Part shown: positions 7,584 to 15,561 of the stretch, piece by piece
How the letters are laid out: the number at the start of each line of letters is the position of its first letter
Position numbering within the stretch: position 1 is the stretch's first letter
From: Halovenus sp.
GTDB taxonomy: Archaea; Halobacteriota; Halobacteria; Halobacteriales; Haloarculaceae
Direction of reading: 5' to 3'
NCBI GenBank assembly: GCA_003551945.1
Contig: PUNZ01000143.1
Span: 1 to 33,543 of the forward strand
DNA length: 33,543 nucleotides
Program-made: the position numbers and the translations under genes
The notes under the pieces: model-generated
What the model was told of the DNA's origin: nothing
The model's input: only the letters and a program-made list of their open reading frames with translations
Database searches by the model: none

Positions 7584-8024
7584 ATGAGTGTTGAACTTCC
7601 GTTCGCGCCGGTCGACGAAGTAATCCGGCGCAATGCGGATGGGTTGCGTGTGAGCGCTGATGCTGCAGAGGAACTCGCACGGAAGATTCAACAGGAAGGG
7701 GCCCAGCGTGCAACAGTGGCTGCGCAACGAGCGGACGCAGACGGGCGAAAGACGCTGATGGCGTCGGATTTCGGTCATAACTCGCTTCCGGAAAAGGAGG
7801 AACTTGCGCTACCGATTGCTCCAGTTGACCGGGTAGCCCGATTGGATATTGACGACCGATACCGCGTCTCAATGGACGCCCGAATTGCACTTGCGTCCGA
7901 ACTTGAGGGGTACGCGGATACGGTTGCGGCCGCCGCTGCGTTGCTGGCACGACATGCTGACAGGCGAACAATCAAATCCGATGACATCCAACTATACACA
8001 GAGCTAACACAGTATTTCGAATGA
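7584..8024 (+). CDS. hstA: Haloarchaeal doublet histone
   Basis: 146 residues containing two histone folds in one chain, at about 1-66 and 77-146. Each begins with the archaeal motif (LPFAPVDEVIRRNA, LPIAPVDRVARLD) and ends with a loop-helix segment (TLMASDFGH, TIKSDDIQLYTE). Fused folds are the known haloarchaeal form; most archaeal histones are single folds that dimerise. The protein is acidic and has only four lysines (34, 56, 71, 131) and no tail, so classical tail acetylation is not possible. Its TGA overlaps the start of the deacetylase gene. A role in nucleoid or transcription control is expected from the family. Confidence 0.92.
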   Translation: MSVELPFAPVDEVIRRNADGLRVSADAAEELARKIQQEGAQRATVAAQRADADGRKTLMASDFGHNSLPEKEELALPIAPVDRVARLDIDDRYRVSMDARIALASELEGYADTVAAAAALLARHADRRTIKSDDIQLYTELTQYFE

Positions 8025-9034
8025 GGTTTGGATATCGCGAGGTCTGTCTGGAGCACGAAACTGGCCCACGCCACCCTGAGAGCCCAGACCGTCTCCGGGC
8101 AGTCAGACAGAAACTCAAAGAGTGTCATGGCGTCACCTACGTCGACGCTGATTCTGCCGACCGAGACCGTCTCGAAGCCGTCCATGATGATGAGTACGTT
8201 GAAACGTTTGAGGGGTTCTGTGCACGAGGCGGCGGTAACTGGGATGCAGATACCGTCGCCAGCCAAGAGACGTGGGATGCCGCGCGTGCAAGCGCCGGAC
8301 TTGCGGAGTGGGCAGCAGAGTCCGCCCTCGAAGGTAACGATGGCCGTGAGACACCATTCTCACTTGGCCGACCGCCTGGCCACCATGCTGTCGAAGACGA
8401 TGCCATGGGCTTTTGTTTTTTCAACAATGCCGCCGTCGCCGCCCAATCCGTCATCGACAGTGGTGCGGCCGAACGGGTTGCCATCTTTGACTGGGATGTC
8501 CATCACGGAAATGGCACCCAAGATATCTTCTATGAACAGGGGGATGTGTTCTATATCTCCATTCATGAACGAGGTCTCTATCCCGGAAGCGGTGCAATCG
8601 ATGAAACTGGATCGCACGACGGGGACGGGACGACAATGAATATCCCGTTCCCACCAGGAACAACTGGTGGTGCCTTTTTGGAAGCGCTCTCTTCAGTTAT
8701 CGGTCCAGCCCTTGTCGCATACGACCCAGATTTGTTTTTAATTAGTGCTGGATTCGATGCGCATGAACACGACCCAATCTCACGAATGCGTGTCTCAACG
8801 GAGGACTTCGGTCGCATGACACAATCAGTCAGTGAGATTGCTGCTGAGACCGACGCCGCGCTCGGGTTCATCCTCGAGGGTGGGTATGGCCTTGATACGC
8901 TCTCGGAGAGCATACGAATGGTACATGAAGTCTTTGACGGGTATCAACCCCCGCCGGCCGATGGCGAGATCAGCGACGGAGCACAGAGTGTCCTCGCTGA
9001 TGTCAAAGAACAAGGGTTTCGCGGCGTGGAGTGA
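8021..9034 (+). CDS. Histone deacetylase family hydrolase
   Basis: 337 residues, full length for class II HDAC/acetylpolyamine amidohydrolase-like enzymes. All catalytic elements are visible: the His pair in RPPGHH (121-122), the zinc ligands Asp159 and His161 in DWDVHHGNG and Asp246 in SAGFDAH, and the transition-state Tyr289 in EGGY. The enzyme removes acyl groups from lysine or polyamines. It is translationally coupled to the histone gene by a four-base overlap (ATGA at 8021). Histone deacetylation is suggested by this context but not shown; other acetyl-proteins or small molecules are possible substrates. Confidence 0.93.
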   Translation: MRFGYREVCLEHETGPRHPESPDRLRAVRQKLKECHGVTYVDADSADRDRLEAVHDDEYVETFEGFCARGGGNWDADTVASQETWDAARASAGLAEWAAESALEGNDGRETPFSLGRPPGHHAVEDDAMGFCFFNNAAVAAQSVIDSGAAERVAIFDWDVHHGNGTQDIFYEQGDVFYISIHERGLYPGSGAIDETGSHDGDGTTMNIPFPPGTTGGAFLEALSSVIGPALVAYDPDLFLISAGFDAHEHDPISRMRVSTEDFGRMTQSVSEIAAETDAALGFILEGGYGLDTLSESIRMVHEVFDGYQPPPADGEISDGAQSVLADVKEQGFRGVE

Positions 9035-9083
9035 CGGTACCCAAACCGGATAGCATTTGACGGAGGCCATCGCATGCTCACTT

Positions 9084-10265
9084 ATGGATACCCAACCAAT
9101 TGGTGAGCTTTTGCCACCTGAACGGATGTTGATGGGCCCTGGTCCAAGCGATACGCACCCGCGCGTTTTGCGTGCGTTTTCGATACCGCCAGTCGGCCAT
9201 CTTGACCCGTCGTTCGTCGAGATTATGGATGAAGTGCAGTCGTTGTTGCGGACGGTATTTCGAACGGATAACAGATGGACGATTCCGGTGAGTGGGACCG
9301 GCTCAGCGGCGATGGAAACCGCGATTGGTAACCTGACAGAGCCGGGAGATACCGTGTTGGTTCCCGGGAATGGGTATTTCGGTGAGCGGATGGCGAAAAT
9401 GGTCAAACGGGCTGGTGGAGAGCCCGTGGTCGTCGACGCCCCTTGGGGCGAACCACTCTCCATTGAAGCAGTGAAAACGGAATGTGAAGCACATGACCCA
9501 GACATTGTGTGTTTCGTCCATGCTGAGACAAGCACAGGCGTCAAACAACCACGGGTTGCGGAGCTGACAGGCGTTGCACATGACCACGGTGCGATTGTCA
9601 TTGCCGATACGGTCACTTCACTTGGCGGCGTTGAACTCGAAGTTGACGACTGGGGTATCGACGCGGCATACTCGGCCGGCCAGAAGTGTCTTAGTTGCCC
9701 CCCGGGAGCAAGCCCGCTGACGCTCTCTGACCGGGCAGTGGAGAAAGTCACCAGCCGCGATGATCCTGTCCGGTCGTGGTATCTCGACTTGACAGAACTT
9801 GGCTCGTACTGGGGAGAGGAGCGTGCCTACCACCACACCGCCCCAATCAACAATATCTACGCGTTGCGAGAAGCACTCCGCATTGCTGTTGACGAGGGGC
9901 TTGAATCACGCTGGGACCGTCACGAGCGGGTTGCCGGAGCGCTTCGGGACGGTGTCACGGCAATGGGGCTTTCACTCAACGCTGACCCAGAGTTCTGGCT
10001 TCCATCGCTGAATGCGGTTCGACTCCCTGATGGGGTCGATGACGGGGCTGTTATCGAACACTTACTCACCGAGTACAGTATCGAAGTCGCCTCCGGACTC
10101 GGTGCGCTTTCCGGTGACATCCTTCGGATCGGCTGTATGGGCCACAGCGCAAAACCCGAGAACGTTCTGGCGGTTGTTGCTGCACTCGGTGATGCCCTCG
10201 AACGACAAGGGGCGGTCGTCGATGCTGCTGCTGGTCTCGAAGCAACGACTGAAGCTCTAAGATAG
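9084..10265 (+). CDS. Class V aminotransferase (alanine-glyoxylate / serine-pyruvate type)
   Basis: 393 residues from the ATG at 9084. The N-terminus LMGPGPSDTHPRVLRA and the block VSGTGSAAMETAIGNL are signatures of the AGT/SGAT group of fold-type I PLP enzymes. The PLP lysine is Lys201 in SAGQKCLS, and the cofactor-contacting Asp lies in IADTVTSLGG (about 175). These enzymes transfer amino groups from alanine or serine to glyoxylate or pyruvate; the exact substrate cannot be read. It lies 49 bases after the deacetylase gene, so it could be read through or separately transcribed. Confidence 0.88.
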   Translation: MDTQPIGELLPPERMLMGPGPSDTHPRVLRAFSIPPVGHLDPSFVEIMDEVQSLLRTVFRTDNRWTIPVSGTGSAAMETAIGNLTEPGDTVLVPGNGYFGERMAKMVKRAGGEPVVVDAPWGEPLSIEAVKTECEAHDPDIVCFVHAETSTGVKQPRVAELTGVAHDHGAIVIADTVTSLGGVELEVDDWGIDAAYSAGQKCLSCPPGASPLTLSDRAVEKVTSRDDPVRSWYLDLTELGSYWGEERAYHHTAPINNIYALREALRIAVDEGLESRWDRHERVAGALRDGVTAMGLSLNADPEFWLPSLNAVRLPDGVDDGAVIEHLLTEYSIEVASGLGALSGDILRIGCMGHSAKPENVLAVVAALGDALERQGAVVDAAAGLEATTEALR

Positions 10266-10277
10266 CGCCTTCGCGGC

Positions 10278-10910
10278 CTAGTCACACAGGCGTCGCAGTG
10301 TTCGCTCAATTTTGGCGTGATACTCATCGGACGTATACCCGAGCCGCTTGACCCAGACGTTTTGATAGGACGGATGAATGAGCGGCACGACTGTCGTCCC
10401 AAGTGAGGGACAAGAAATTGGCTCAAGAACGGTCTCCAGAAACCCATTAAGGTGTTTGTCAGCGAGTGAGAGAACTGATTTTGTGGCGTGTTTACCAGTT
10501 GGCACGATAACGCTCGGCTCGATAGTCTCGATTTCAGTTTGAAGATACGGTCGACAGTTTCGTCGCTCCGCTGGCGTTGGCTCACGGTTGCTCCCTTCGT
10601 CGTTGCTCGGAAAGCATTTGACCGCGTTCGTAAAATAACAGTTGCCCGCACAAAATCCAGCCTCAGCGAGCATCTCTCTGATTTTTCGACCGGAGTGTCG
10701 TGAGGTGTATGCCATCCCCGTCCAGTTACCGCCCTGCCAGTCATTCGCGTTAGGATTGCCAGCACCGGGTGCCTCACCGACGACCACAAGTGAGGCATCG
10801 AGCGGCCCATTCCCCCATGAAATACAGTTTCGTGCGGAAACAAGTGCTGGACACTGTTGACAGTCGGGTGCCAGAGCATGCTGGAGGTCTGTTGACGGAA
10901 ACTGTGGCAT
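10278..10910 (-). CDS. Fe-S uracil-DNA glycosylase family protein (family 4/5-like)
   Basis: 210 residues from the ATG at 10910 (a GTG at 10922 is also in frame). The four [4Fe-4S] cysteines of the family are visible: Cys17 and Cys20 (CQQC), Cys99 in NAVKCFP and Cys119 in RRNCRPYL. The uracil-pocket motif is GEAPG (45-49), and the second active-site motif is HPSY (179-182). The loop after GEAPG (AGNPNANDWQGG) is longer than in typical UDGa. These enzymes cut uracil from DNA to start base excision repair. The gene converges with the aminotransferase, 12 bases between the stops. Confidence 0.85.
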   Translation of the reverse strand: MPQFPSTDLQHALAPDCQQCPALVSARNCISWGNGPLDASLVVVGEAPGAGNPNANDWQGGNWTGMAYTSRHSGRKIREMLAEAGFCAGNCYFTNAVKCFPSNDEGSNREPTPAERRNCRPYLQTEIETIEPSVIVPTGKHATKSVLSLADKHLNGFLETVLEPISCPSLGTTVVPLIHPSYQNVWVKRLGYTSDEYHAKIERTLRRLCD

Positions 10911-11002
10911 GTGCTCTATCACAACATTAGGTGCTGTAAGTGAGTATATTTCGGTGAGAATAGACCGGGTCGCTTTTGGCCTTCACGAGCAAATCCCAGG
11001 GT

Positions 11003-11677
11003 GTGCTTTCATTCGAGTTGCACTGTCACTCTGAACGGTCACACGATGGGGCTGACCCGGTTCCCACCATGCTCAAAGCGGCGAACGAGGCGGGATTGGA
11101 TGGCCTTGTTGTTACTGACCACGACGCTATCGAAGCGAGCAAGACCGCTGTCAAATTAGCCCCAGAATACGACTTACTGGCTATCCCAGGTATCGAAGTC
11201 TCTAGTTCGGATGGCCATGTACTGGCGCTAGGCGTTGACCAACTTGTTCCTGCTGGCGAGCCGTTCGTAGAGACCGTTGCGATGATTCATTCACAGGGTG
11301 GCGTTGCTGTCGTTCCGCATCCGTATCAGCGGTTGCGAAAAGGGGTGCTTGCGAACGTACCGGAAGCGGAACTATCTGTGGCGGATGCAATCGAGGTCTA
11401 TAATTCACGATTTCTGACGGGCTGGACAAACAGAAAGGCTGAGCGGCTAGCTGAACGACTTGATATGGCGAAGACGGCTGGAAGCGATGCGCACGTCGCC
11501 GAAATGGTTGGAAGGGCAATCACGAAAATTAACGCGGAACCGACGAGGGAGTCGGTGTTGGATGCGATTCGGTCCGGTCGAACCGCCGTCGATGGGCAAC
11601 GAACACCGCTCCCGGTCACGATTCGACAGGCAAGTGGTACTGCCCGCCGTCGATTCAAGAAGAAACTGAACCAATGA
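11003..11677 (+). CDS. PHP-domain metal-dependent phosphoesterase
   Basis: 224 residues if started at the GTG at 11003 (MLSFELHCHS), where the fold and the usual homologue start begin. A TTG at 10976 sits at leaderless spacing (about 27 bases) from the TATA-like GTATATTT at 10944-10951 and would add nine residues, so the start is not settled. PHP motifs: HCHSERSHDG (metal His pair and Asp), VVTDHDAIE, a Glu in IPGIEVSS, HPYQ, and the C-terminal GSDAH. PHP proteins hydrolyse phosphoesters using two or three metals; substrates range from histidinol phosphate to nucleotides. The stop overlaps the next start (ATGA at 11674). Confidence 0.88.
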   Translation: MLSFELHCHSERSHDGADPVPTMLKAANEAGLDGLVVTDHDAIEASKTAVKLAPEYDLLAIPGIEVSSSDGHVLALGVDQLVPAGEPFVETVAMIHSQGGVAVVPHPYQRLRKGVLANVPEAELSVADAIEVYNSRFLTGWTNRKAERLAERLDMAKTAGSDAHVAEMVGRAITKINAEPTRESVLDAIRSGRTAVDGQRTPLPVTIRQASGTARRRFKKKLNQ

Positions 11678-12765
11678 CGCTCCGTGGCACCACTCCCGAG
11701 ACCGTCCGTCGTGCGCTTGAGACTGGGGAGCCGTTGCCCGGAACTGCCGGATTTGCTGGGGAGGTTGATGGAACACTCGTTCGTGATGTACTTGGCAGAC
11801 AGCCGCTCTTTTATGACACTGAAACCGACGCCTGGAGCTTTGAGCGAACTGCGCTGGAGCGGCCAGTGTCATTTCCTGCTGGCTCAGCTCTGGACGAGGG
11901 TCAACCGTCGCCAATCCAGACATGGACGCTTCCATCGATTGACCCTGAAACCGACCACGAGACAGCCATTGAGGCGGTTCGAACCGCCATTGAAACAGCA
12001 GTAGGGGCTGTGGATACCGACGGGTTGGCACTTGCGTTTTCTGGTGGTATCGACTCAGCGCTGCTTGCCGCGCTTTTGGATGTCCCGTTGTATACCGTTG
12101 GATTCCCGGATAGTCACGACCTTACGGCAGCCCGAACTGCAGCGGCGTTGCTGGATGCAGAGCTCAGAGAGGTCATTCTGACCCATGAAGACATTGAGCG
12201 TGCGCTCACTCCTGTCGTCGAAGCGGTTGGGCGAACAAATGCCATGGATATTCAGATTGCGCTTGGGCTATACTTTGCGGGCGAACAGATTGCTGCCGAC
12301 GGGTTTGAAACAGTCGCACTGGGGCAGGGTGCCGACGAACTGTTTGGGGGCTACGCCAAGGTTGAAAAGGCACCGGATGACCACCGGGTCGAGGCGGATA
12401 CTGTTCGGGGTGCACGCCGAGAGGTCATGAAAACACTCCCTGACCAACTTGAGCGAGATGTGCTCACGCTCCGAGCAGCTGGAGTGGAGCCCGTCACTCC
12501 ATTGCTTCATGATGCTGTTGTTCATGCAGCACTGGCGCTCCCGGACGAATTGTTAGTCAGCGAGAAGCATCGCAAAGTTGCGCTTCGTCGTGCTGTCTAT
12601 GACTGGCTCCCCAAAGAACTCGCATGCAGACCCAAAAAAGCCATGCAGTACGGAACGCTTGTTTCACGCGAACTTGACCGGCTTGCTCGACAAGCAGGAT
12701 ACAAACGGCGAATGGATAACCACATCCAACAGTTTATCGAATCCAGACGACCTGCTTCGGACTAG
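11674..12765 (+). CDS. Asparagine-synthase-like protein with reduced N-terminal domain
   Basis: 363 residues, much shorter than AsnB (about 500-600). Residues 115-330 are an asparagine-synthase ATP-pyrophosphatase domain: PP-loop SGGIDS (123-128) and GQGADELFGGY (217-227). The N-terminus has no Cys2 nucleophile but keeps a remnant of the glutaminase fold, including VLGRQPLFYD (39-48), which resembles the DRxGxxPLYY strand. It therefore should not hydrolyse glutamine and would need ammonia or another nucleophile. It is translationally coupled to the PHP gene. It may adenylate a carboxylate other than aspartate; the substrate is unknown. Confidence 0.85.
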   Translation: MTLRGTTPETVRRALETGEPLPGTAGFAGEVDGTLVRDVLGRQPLFYDTETDAWSFERTALERPVSFPAGSALDEGQPSPIQTWTLPSIDPETDHETAIEAVRTAIETAVGAVDTDGLALAFSGGIDSALLAALLDVPLYTVGFPDSHDLTAARTAAALLDAELREVILTHEDIERALTPVVEAVGRTNAMDIQIALGLYFAGEQIAADGFETVALGQGADELFGGYAKVEKAPDDHRVEADTVRGARREVMKTLPDQLERDVLTLRAAGVEPVTPLLHDAVVHAALALPDELLVSEKHRKVALRRAVYDWLPKELACRPKKAMQYGTLVSRELDRLARQAGYKRRMDNHIQQFIESRRPASD

Positions 12766-13182
12766 TGCCCAACCAATTCTTATCTACAGTAAGGGACAGC
12801 CAGTCAGGGAATCATATCTCTTTTCTGAGCCCTTGCCAAAAACATATAATATGTGATATTATTTCAGGTAAAACGTGTGCATGAGTTGTATATATCTCTG
12901 TCAATATGTGTCACTATATCTGAGTAATATCCTATCATCTCGTTGCTTTGAGCGTGACAGTGTCAGCCGTAGAGTGTGGTGCGACTACCCTGAGCGGCGG
13001 ATTCATCTAATGAGAACCGACTGTACTGTTTCCCAAGGCTGTGCAATTCAGTAGTCTATTTCTACTTTCTCCGTGGTGGCAGTTTTCACACACCTTGGCT
13101 TTCGTCCTTCACGCTGACAGAGACGTATAGTGAACGACATATTTATTAGAATCAGACAAGTAACTAATTGTGGATACAAATA
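12766..13182. other. AT-rich intergenic region upstream of padR
   Basis: 417 bp without a convincing gene. Two perfect palindromes are visible: ACATAT-A-ATATGT (12842-12854) and TGACA-G-TGTCA (12955-12965). Several TATA-like words (TATAATATG, GTATATATC, CTATATCTG) lie between them. Oddly for an intergenic gap next to small regulators, no hairpin with a T tract marks the end of the AsnB-like gene. The only TATA box at proper spacing to a gene is the one for padR. Confidence 0.6.
13139..13148 (+). promoter_or_regulatory. TATA box of padR
   Basis: ATATTTATTA lies about 40 bases before the ATG at 13183 and about 25 before an in-frame TTG at 13168. This allows either a leader of about 13 bases or a leaderless TTG start. 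Confidence 0.55.
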
Positions 13183-13458
13183 ATGTATGACCTGACAGGC
13201 TTTCAGCGTGACCTCCTCTATGTCATCGCTGGACGTGAGGAGCCCCATGGGCTTGCAATTAAACAAGAACTTGAACAGTACTACGAAAAAGAGATTCACC
13301 ACGGTCGGCTCTATCCAAACCTCGATACACTGGTTGACAAAGGGCTTGTCGAGAAAGGACAGCGCGACCGACGAACGAACTTTTACAGTCTGACCCGCCG
13401 AGGCCGTCGCGAGATTGAGGCCCGCCACGAGTGGGAAAGTCAGTACGTCGACGCCTGA
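13183..13458 (+). CDS. PadR-family transcriptional regulator
   Basis: 91 residues from the ATG at 13183. The sequence is a PadR winged helix: FQRDLLYVIAG (helix 1), HGLAIKQELEQYY, the recognition region HHGRLYPNLDTLVDKGLVEKG, and the wing (DRRTNFYSLTRRGRREIE). There is no C-terminal PadR dimer domain, as in the short haloarchaeal class. Members bind palindromes near their own promoters. Its target could be itself, the divergently placed AT-rich region or the aminotransferase gene 175 bases downstream; the sequence does not decide. Confidence 0.9.
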   Translation: MYDLTGFQRDLLYVIAGREEPHGLAIKQELEQYYEKEIHHGRLYPNLDTLVDKGLVEKGQRDRRTNFYSLTRRGRREIEARHEWESQYVDA

Positions 13459-13605
13459 TAGACCTCGGTTGTGCTATTTTCAGCGGGATATCTATTTTCA
13501 GGAATGCACTTGCTCGCGAAATACTTCAAGAATGTACATATGTATTGCTCTCTGTTCAACATTCGTCATACTATTCTCGTAGAAATGCGAATATGACAGT
13601 TGGAA

Positions 13606-13612
13606 TTATATA
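13606..13612 (+). promoter_or_regulatory. TATA box of the class III aminotransferase gene
   Basis: TTATATA is centred 25 bases before the ATG at 13634, a good leaderless promoter. Confidence 0.6.
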
Positions 13613-13633
13613 GGGTCTCTCCGAACCCTGGGT

Positions 13634-14977
13634 ATGGACCGCGATAGCGTCGAACCCAAGGTGGATAGTCTTCCAGGGGAGCAGGCAGCCGAGGTCGTTT
13701 CGTATCACCACCAATTTGCCGCACCGAGTACCTATATTTACGAGTTCGTCTGGGACCACACCGCACCAGCAATTGGTCCATTCTGTACCGATATTGATGG
13801 GAACGTGTTGATGGATTTCACCGGACAGGTTGGTGCGATGCCGTTGGGCTATAATAACCCGAAGCTACTCGATAGATTTGCCGAGTTCGATATCATCGAC
13901 CCGCTCAAAATTGCTGGGCAGGATTTTTACCTTCCGGCAGCTGCTGTTTCTGAAGACGACCGATTACCTGGGCCGGCGGATTTGATGTCGCGACTGACCG
14001 ACATCTCCTCGCAGTATGGGATGGATACGGTGTTTCTTTCGAACAGTGGTGCCGAGGCCGTCGAGAATGCGCTCAAAATCAGCTTTGATGACACGCACGG
14101 AAAGTATGTCATCACCTGCGAAGGTGCGTTTCACGGGCGAACGCTCGGGACGCTTTCGCTCAACCGGTCAAAGGAGGTCTACAGACGACATTTCCCAGAG
14201 ATTGCAAGCGTGCAGGAAATCCCATTTTGTACAGACCGGGCATGTACTGCTGAGACTTGCGACTGTGGCTTTTTCTTCGACGAGATATCGGCGCTCCGCC
14301 GGATGCTCGCTGACGGCTCAGGCTACGTGAACCCCGCAGAAGTTGCCGGCCTTATTTTCGAACCAATTCAGGGCGAAGGCGGATACCGATTCCCGAGCGA
14401 GTCCTTCGCCTCGGAAATTGCGGCCTGTGCAAAAGCGTTTGATATCCCGATTATCGTTGACGAAGTCCAGTCCGGGGTTGGCCGAACCGGCGAGTGGTGG
14501 GCGTCCGACCACTATCCGTTCGAACCGGACGTCATCGCCAGTGCGAAAGGGCTCCGCGTTGGTGCAACTATCTCTCGAAGTGATGTTTTCCCAGAAGAAA
14601 AGGGGCGTCTTTCCTCGACATGGGGTGCTGGTGATATCCTCTCGTCTGCACAGGGCGTTTTGACCCTCGATGCGATAGCGGAGTATGATTTGCGGGACAA
14701 TGCCGTCGCTCGCGGGATGTTGTTCAAAGACCTGTTAGCCGAACACGCTCCTGAGGGGGTCGTGGATGTCCGCGGAAAAGGGTTGATGTTGGGTGTCGAA
14801 TTTGTCTCCCAAGAATACCGTGACGCCGTCGAGGCCGCAGCATTCGAACGAGGATTGCTCGTTATTGGCTGTGGGACCAAAACAATCCGCCTCTTACCAC
14901 CGCTTGATGTGACCGAGCGGGAAGTGCATCTCGGTGTGGAGTTACTCACAGCGGCCTGTGCTGAAGCCGCGAATTAA
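13634..14977 (+). CDS. Class III aminotransferase (GabT/lysine aminotransferase-like)
   Basis: 447 residues. PLP-enzyme landmarks: SNSGAEAVENALK (136-148), the aromatic stacking segment GAFHGRTLGTLS, Asp276 in IIVDEVQSGVGRTG, and the PLP lysine Lys305 in SAKGL. The group acts on omega-amino groups such as 4-aminobutyrate, acetylornithine or lysine; the substrate cannot be told. A cysteine cluster, Cys199-x4-Cys204-x4-Cys209-x-Cys211, sits in an inserted loop after EIPF and could bind a metal; similar Cys-rich loops may occur in haloarchaeal relatives. It converges with the next gene, three bases between the stops. Confidence 0.9.
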   Translation: MDRDSVEPKVDSLPGEQAAEVVSYHHQFAAPSTYIYEFVWDHTAPAIGPFCTDIDGNVLMDFTGQVGAMPLGYNNPKLLDRFAEFDIIDPLKIAGQDFYLPAAAVSEDDRLPGPADLMSRLTDISSQYGMDTVFLSNSGAEAVENALKISFDDTHGKYVITCEGAFHGRTLGTLSLNRSKEVYRRHFPEIASVQEIPFCTDRACTAETCDCGFFFDEISALRRMLADGSGYVNPAEVAGLIFEPIQGEGGYRFPSESFASEIAACAKAFDIPIIVDEVQSGVGRTGEWWASDHYPFEPDVIASAKGLRVGATISRSDVFPEEKGRLSSTWGAGDILSSAQGVLTLDAIAEYDLRDNAVARGMLFKDLLAEHAPEGVVDVRGKGLMLGVEFVSQEYRDAVEAAAFERGLLVIGCGTKTIRLLPPLDVTEREVHLGVELLTAACAEAAN

Positions 14978-14980
14978 TCG

Positions 14981-15508
14981 TTAGTGGAGTGTCCCTTCTC
15001 GGTGCTTGACATCATAGGCAAACAAAGCGTATCCAACTGCCTCGGGCGAATAACCTGTCTGTTCTGCAATCTCACGGATTGGCCCAATCATCGTTACATA
15101 ATCTGCCGCATCGAATGATTCCTTACGTCCGTCCAGATACTCAAACCGTTCGAGCGTCGCCCACACCCGTGTATCAACGACAGCATGCGTTTCTGGGTCA
15201 AGTGCAGTAAGGACGCACGAAGCCGTTGGTGCCTTGAATCCACGTAGCCCAGAAAGTAGGTGAATCTTCGAAAAGTCGCCTGAGACGGAGATGACGTTCT
15301 CCGTCACTTCACGACAGCGTGATTGTGGATTCCGTTTGACGTGATGGGCACTGCGAGTTGAGGATTCATATGCAATTTCGTACAGTTGGTCGCGTGTGAG
15401 ATAGCCCTGCTCTCGATACCAGTTGCCAAACTCTGATAAGCGCTCCGGCAACACACCTTGTGTCTGTTCGTAGTACGCAAGATAGTCCTCGATGAGCGAG
15501 TGGTCCAT
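14981..15508 (-). CDS. Unrecognised protein, possibly helix-hairpin-helix-like
   Basis: 175 residues, no confident family. The N-terminal 70 residues look helical (LIEDYLAYYEQ, FGNWYREQGYLTRDQLYEIA). The centre holds LLSGLRGFKAPTASCVLTA (about 84-102) followed by DPETHAVVDTRVWATLE. A Gly-rich turn followed by small residues, a helix and an Asp resembles the helix-hairpin-helix region of base-excision glycosylases, but the catalytic Lys or Asp arrangement is not clear. It lies downstream of folD on the same strand with a 53-base gap, so it may be cotranscribed. A DNA-binding role is a weak inference. Confidence 0.7.
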   Translation of the reverse strand: MDHSLIEDYLAYYEQTQGVLPERLSEFGNWYREQGYLTRDQLYEIAYESSTRSAHHVKRNPQSRCREVTENVISVSGDFSKIHLLSGLRGFKAPTASCVLTALDPETHAVVDTRVWATLERFEYLDGRKESFDAADYVTMIGPIREIAEQTGYSPEAVGYALFAYDVKHREGTLH

Positions 15509-15561
15509 ACCAAGACAACTGTGCTTGTGTGCCGCAAAGATTCCGGTTTTTGTGTATTGCG

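Noticed and set aside
12881..13054. 57-codon open frame in the AT-rich gap before padR
   Set aside because: Its product is rich in Cys, Arg and Leu with almost no acidic residues, unlike haloarchaeal proteins, and there is no ribosome-binding site or spaced TATA box.
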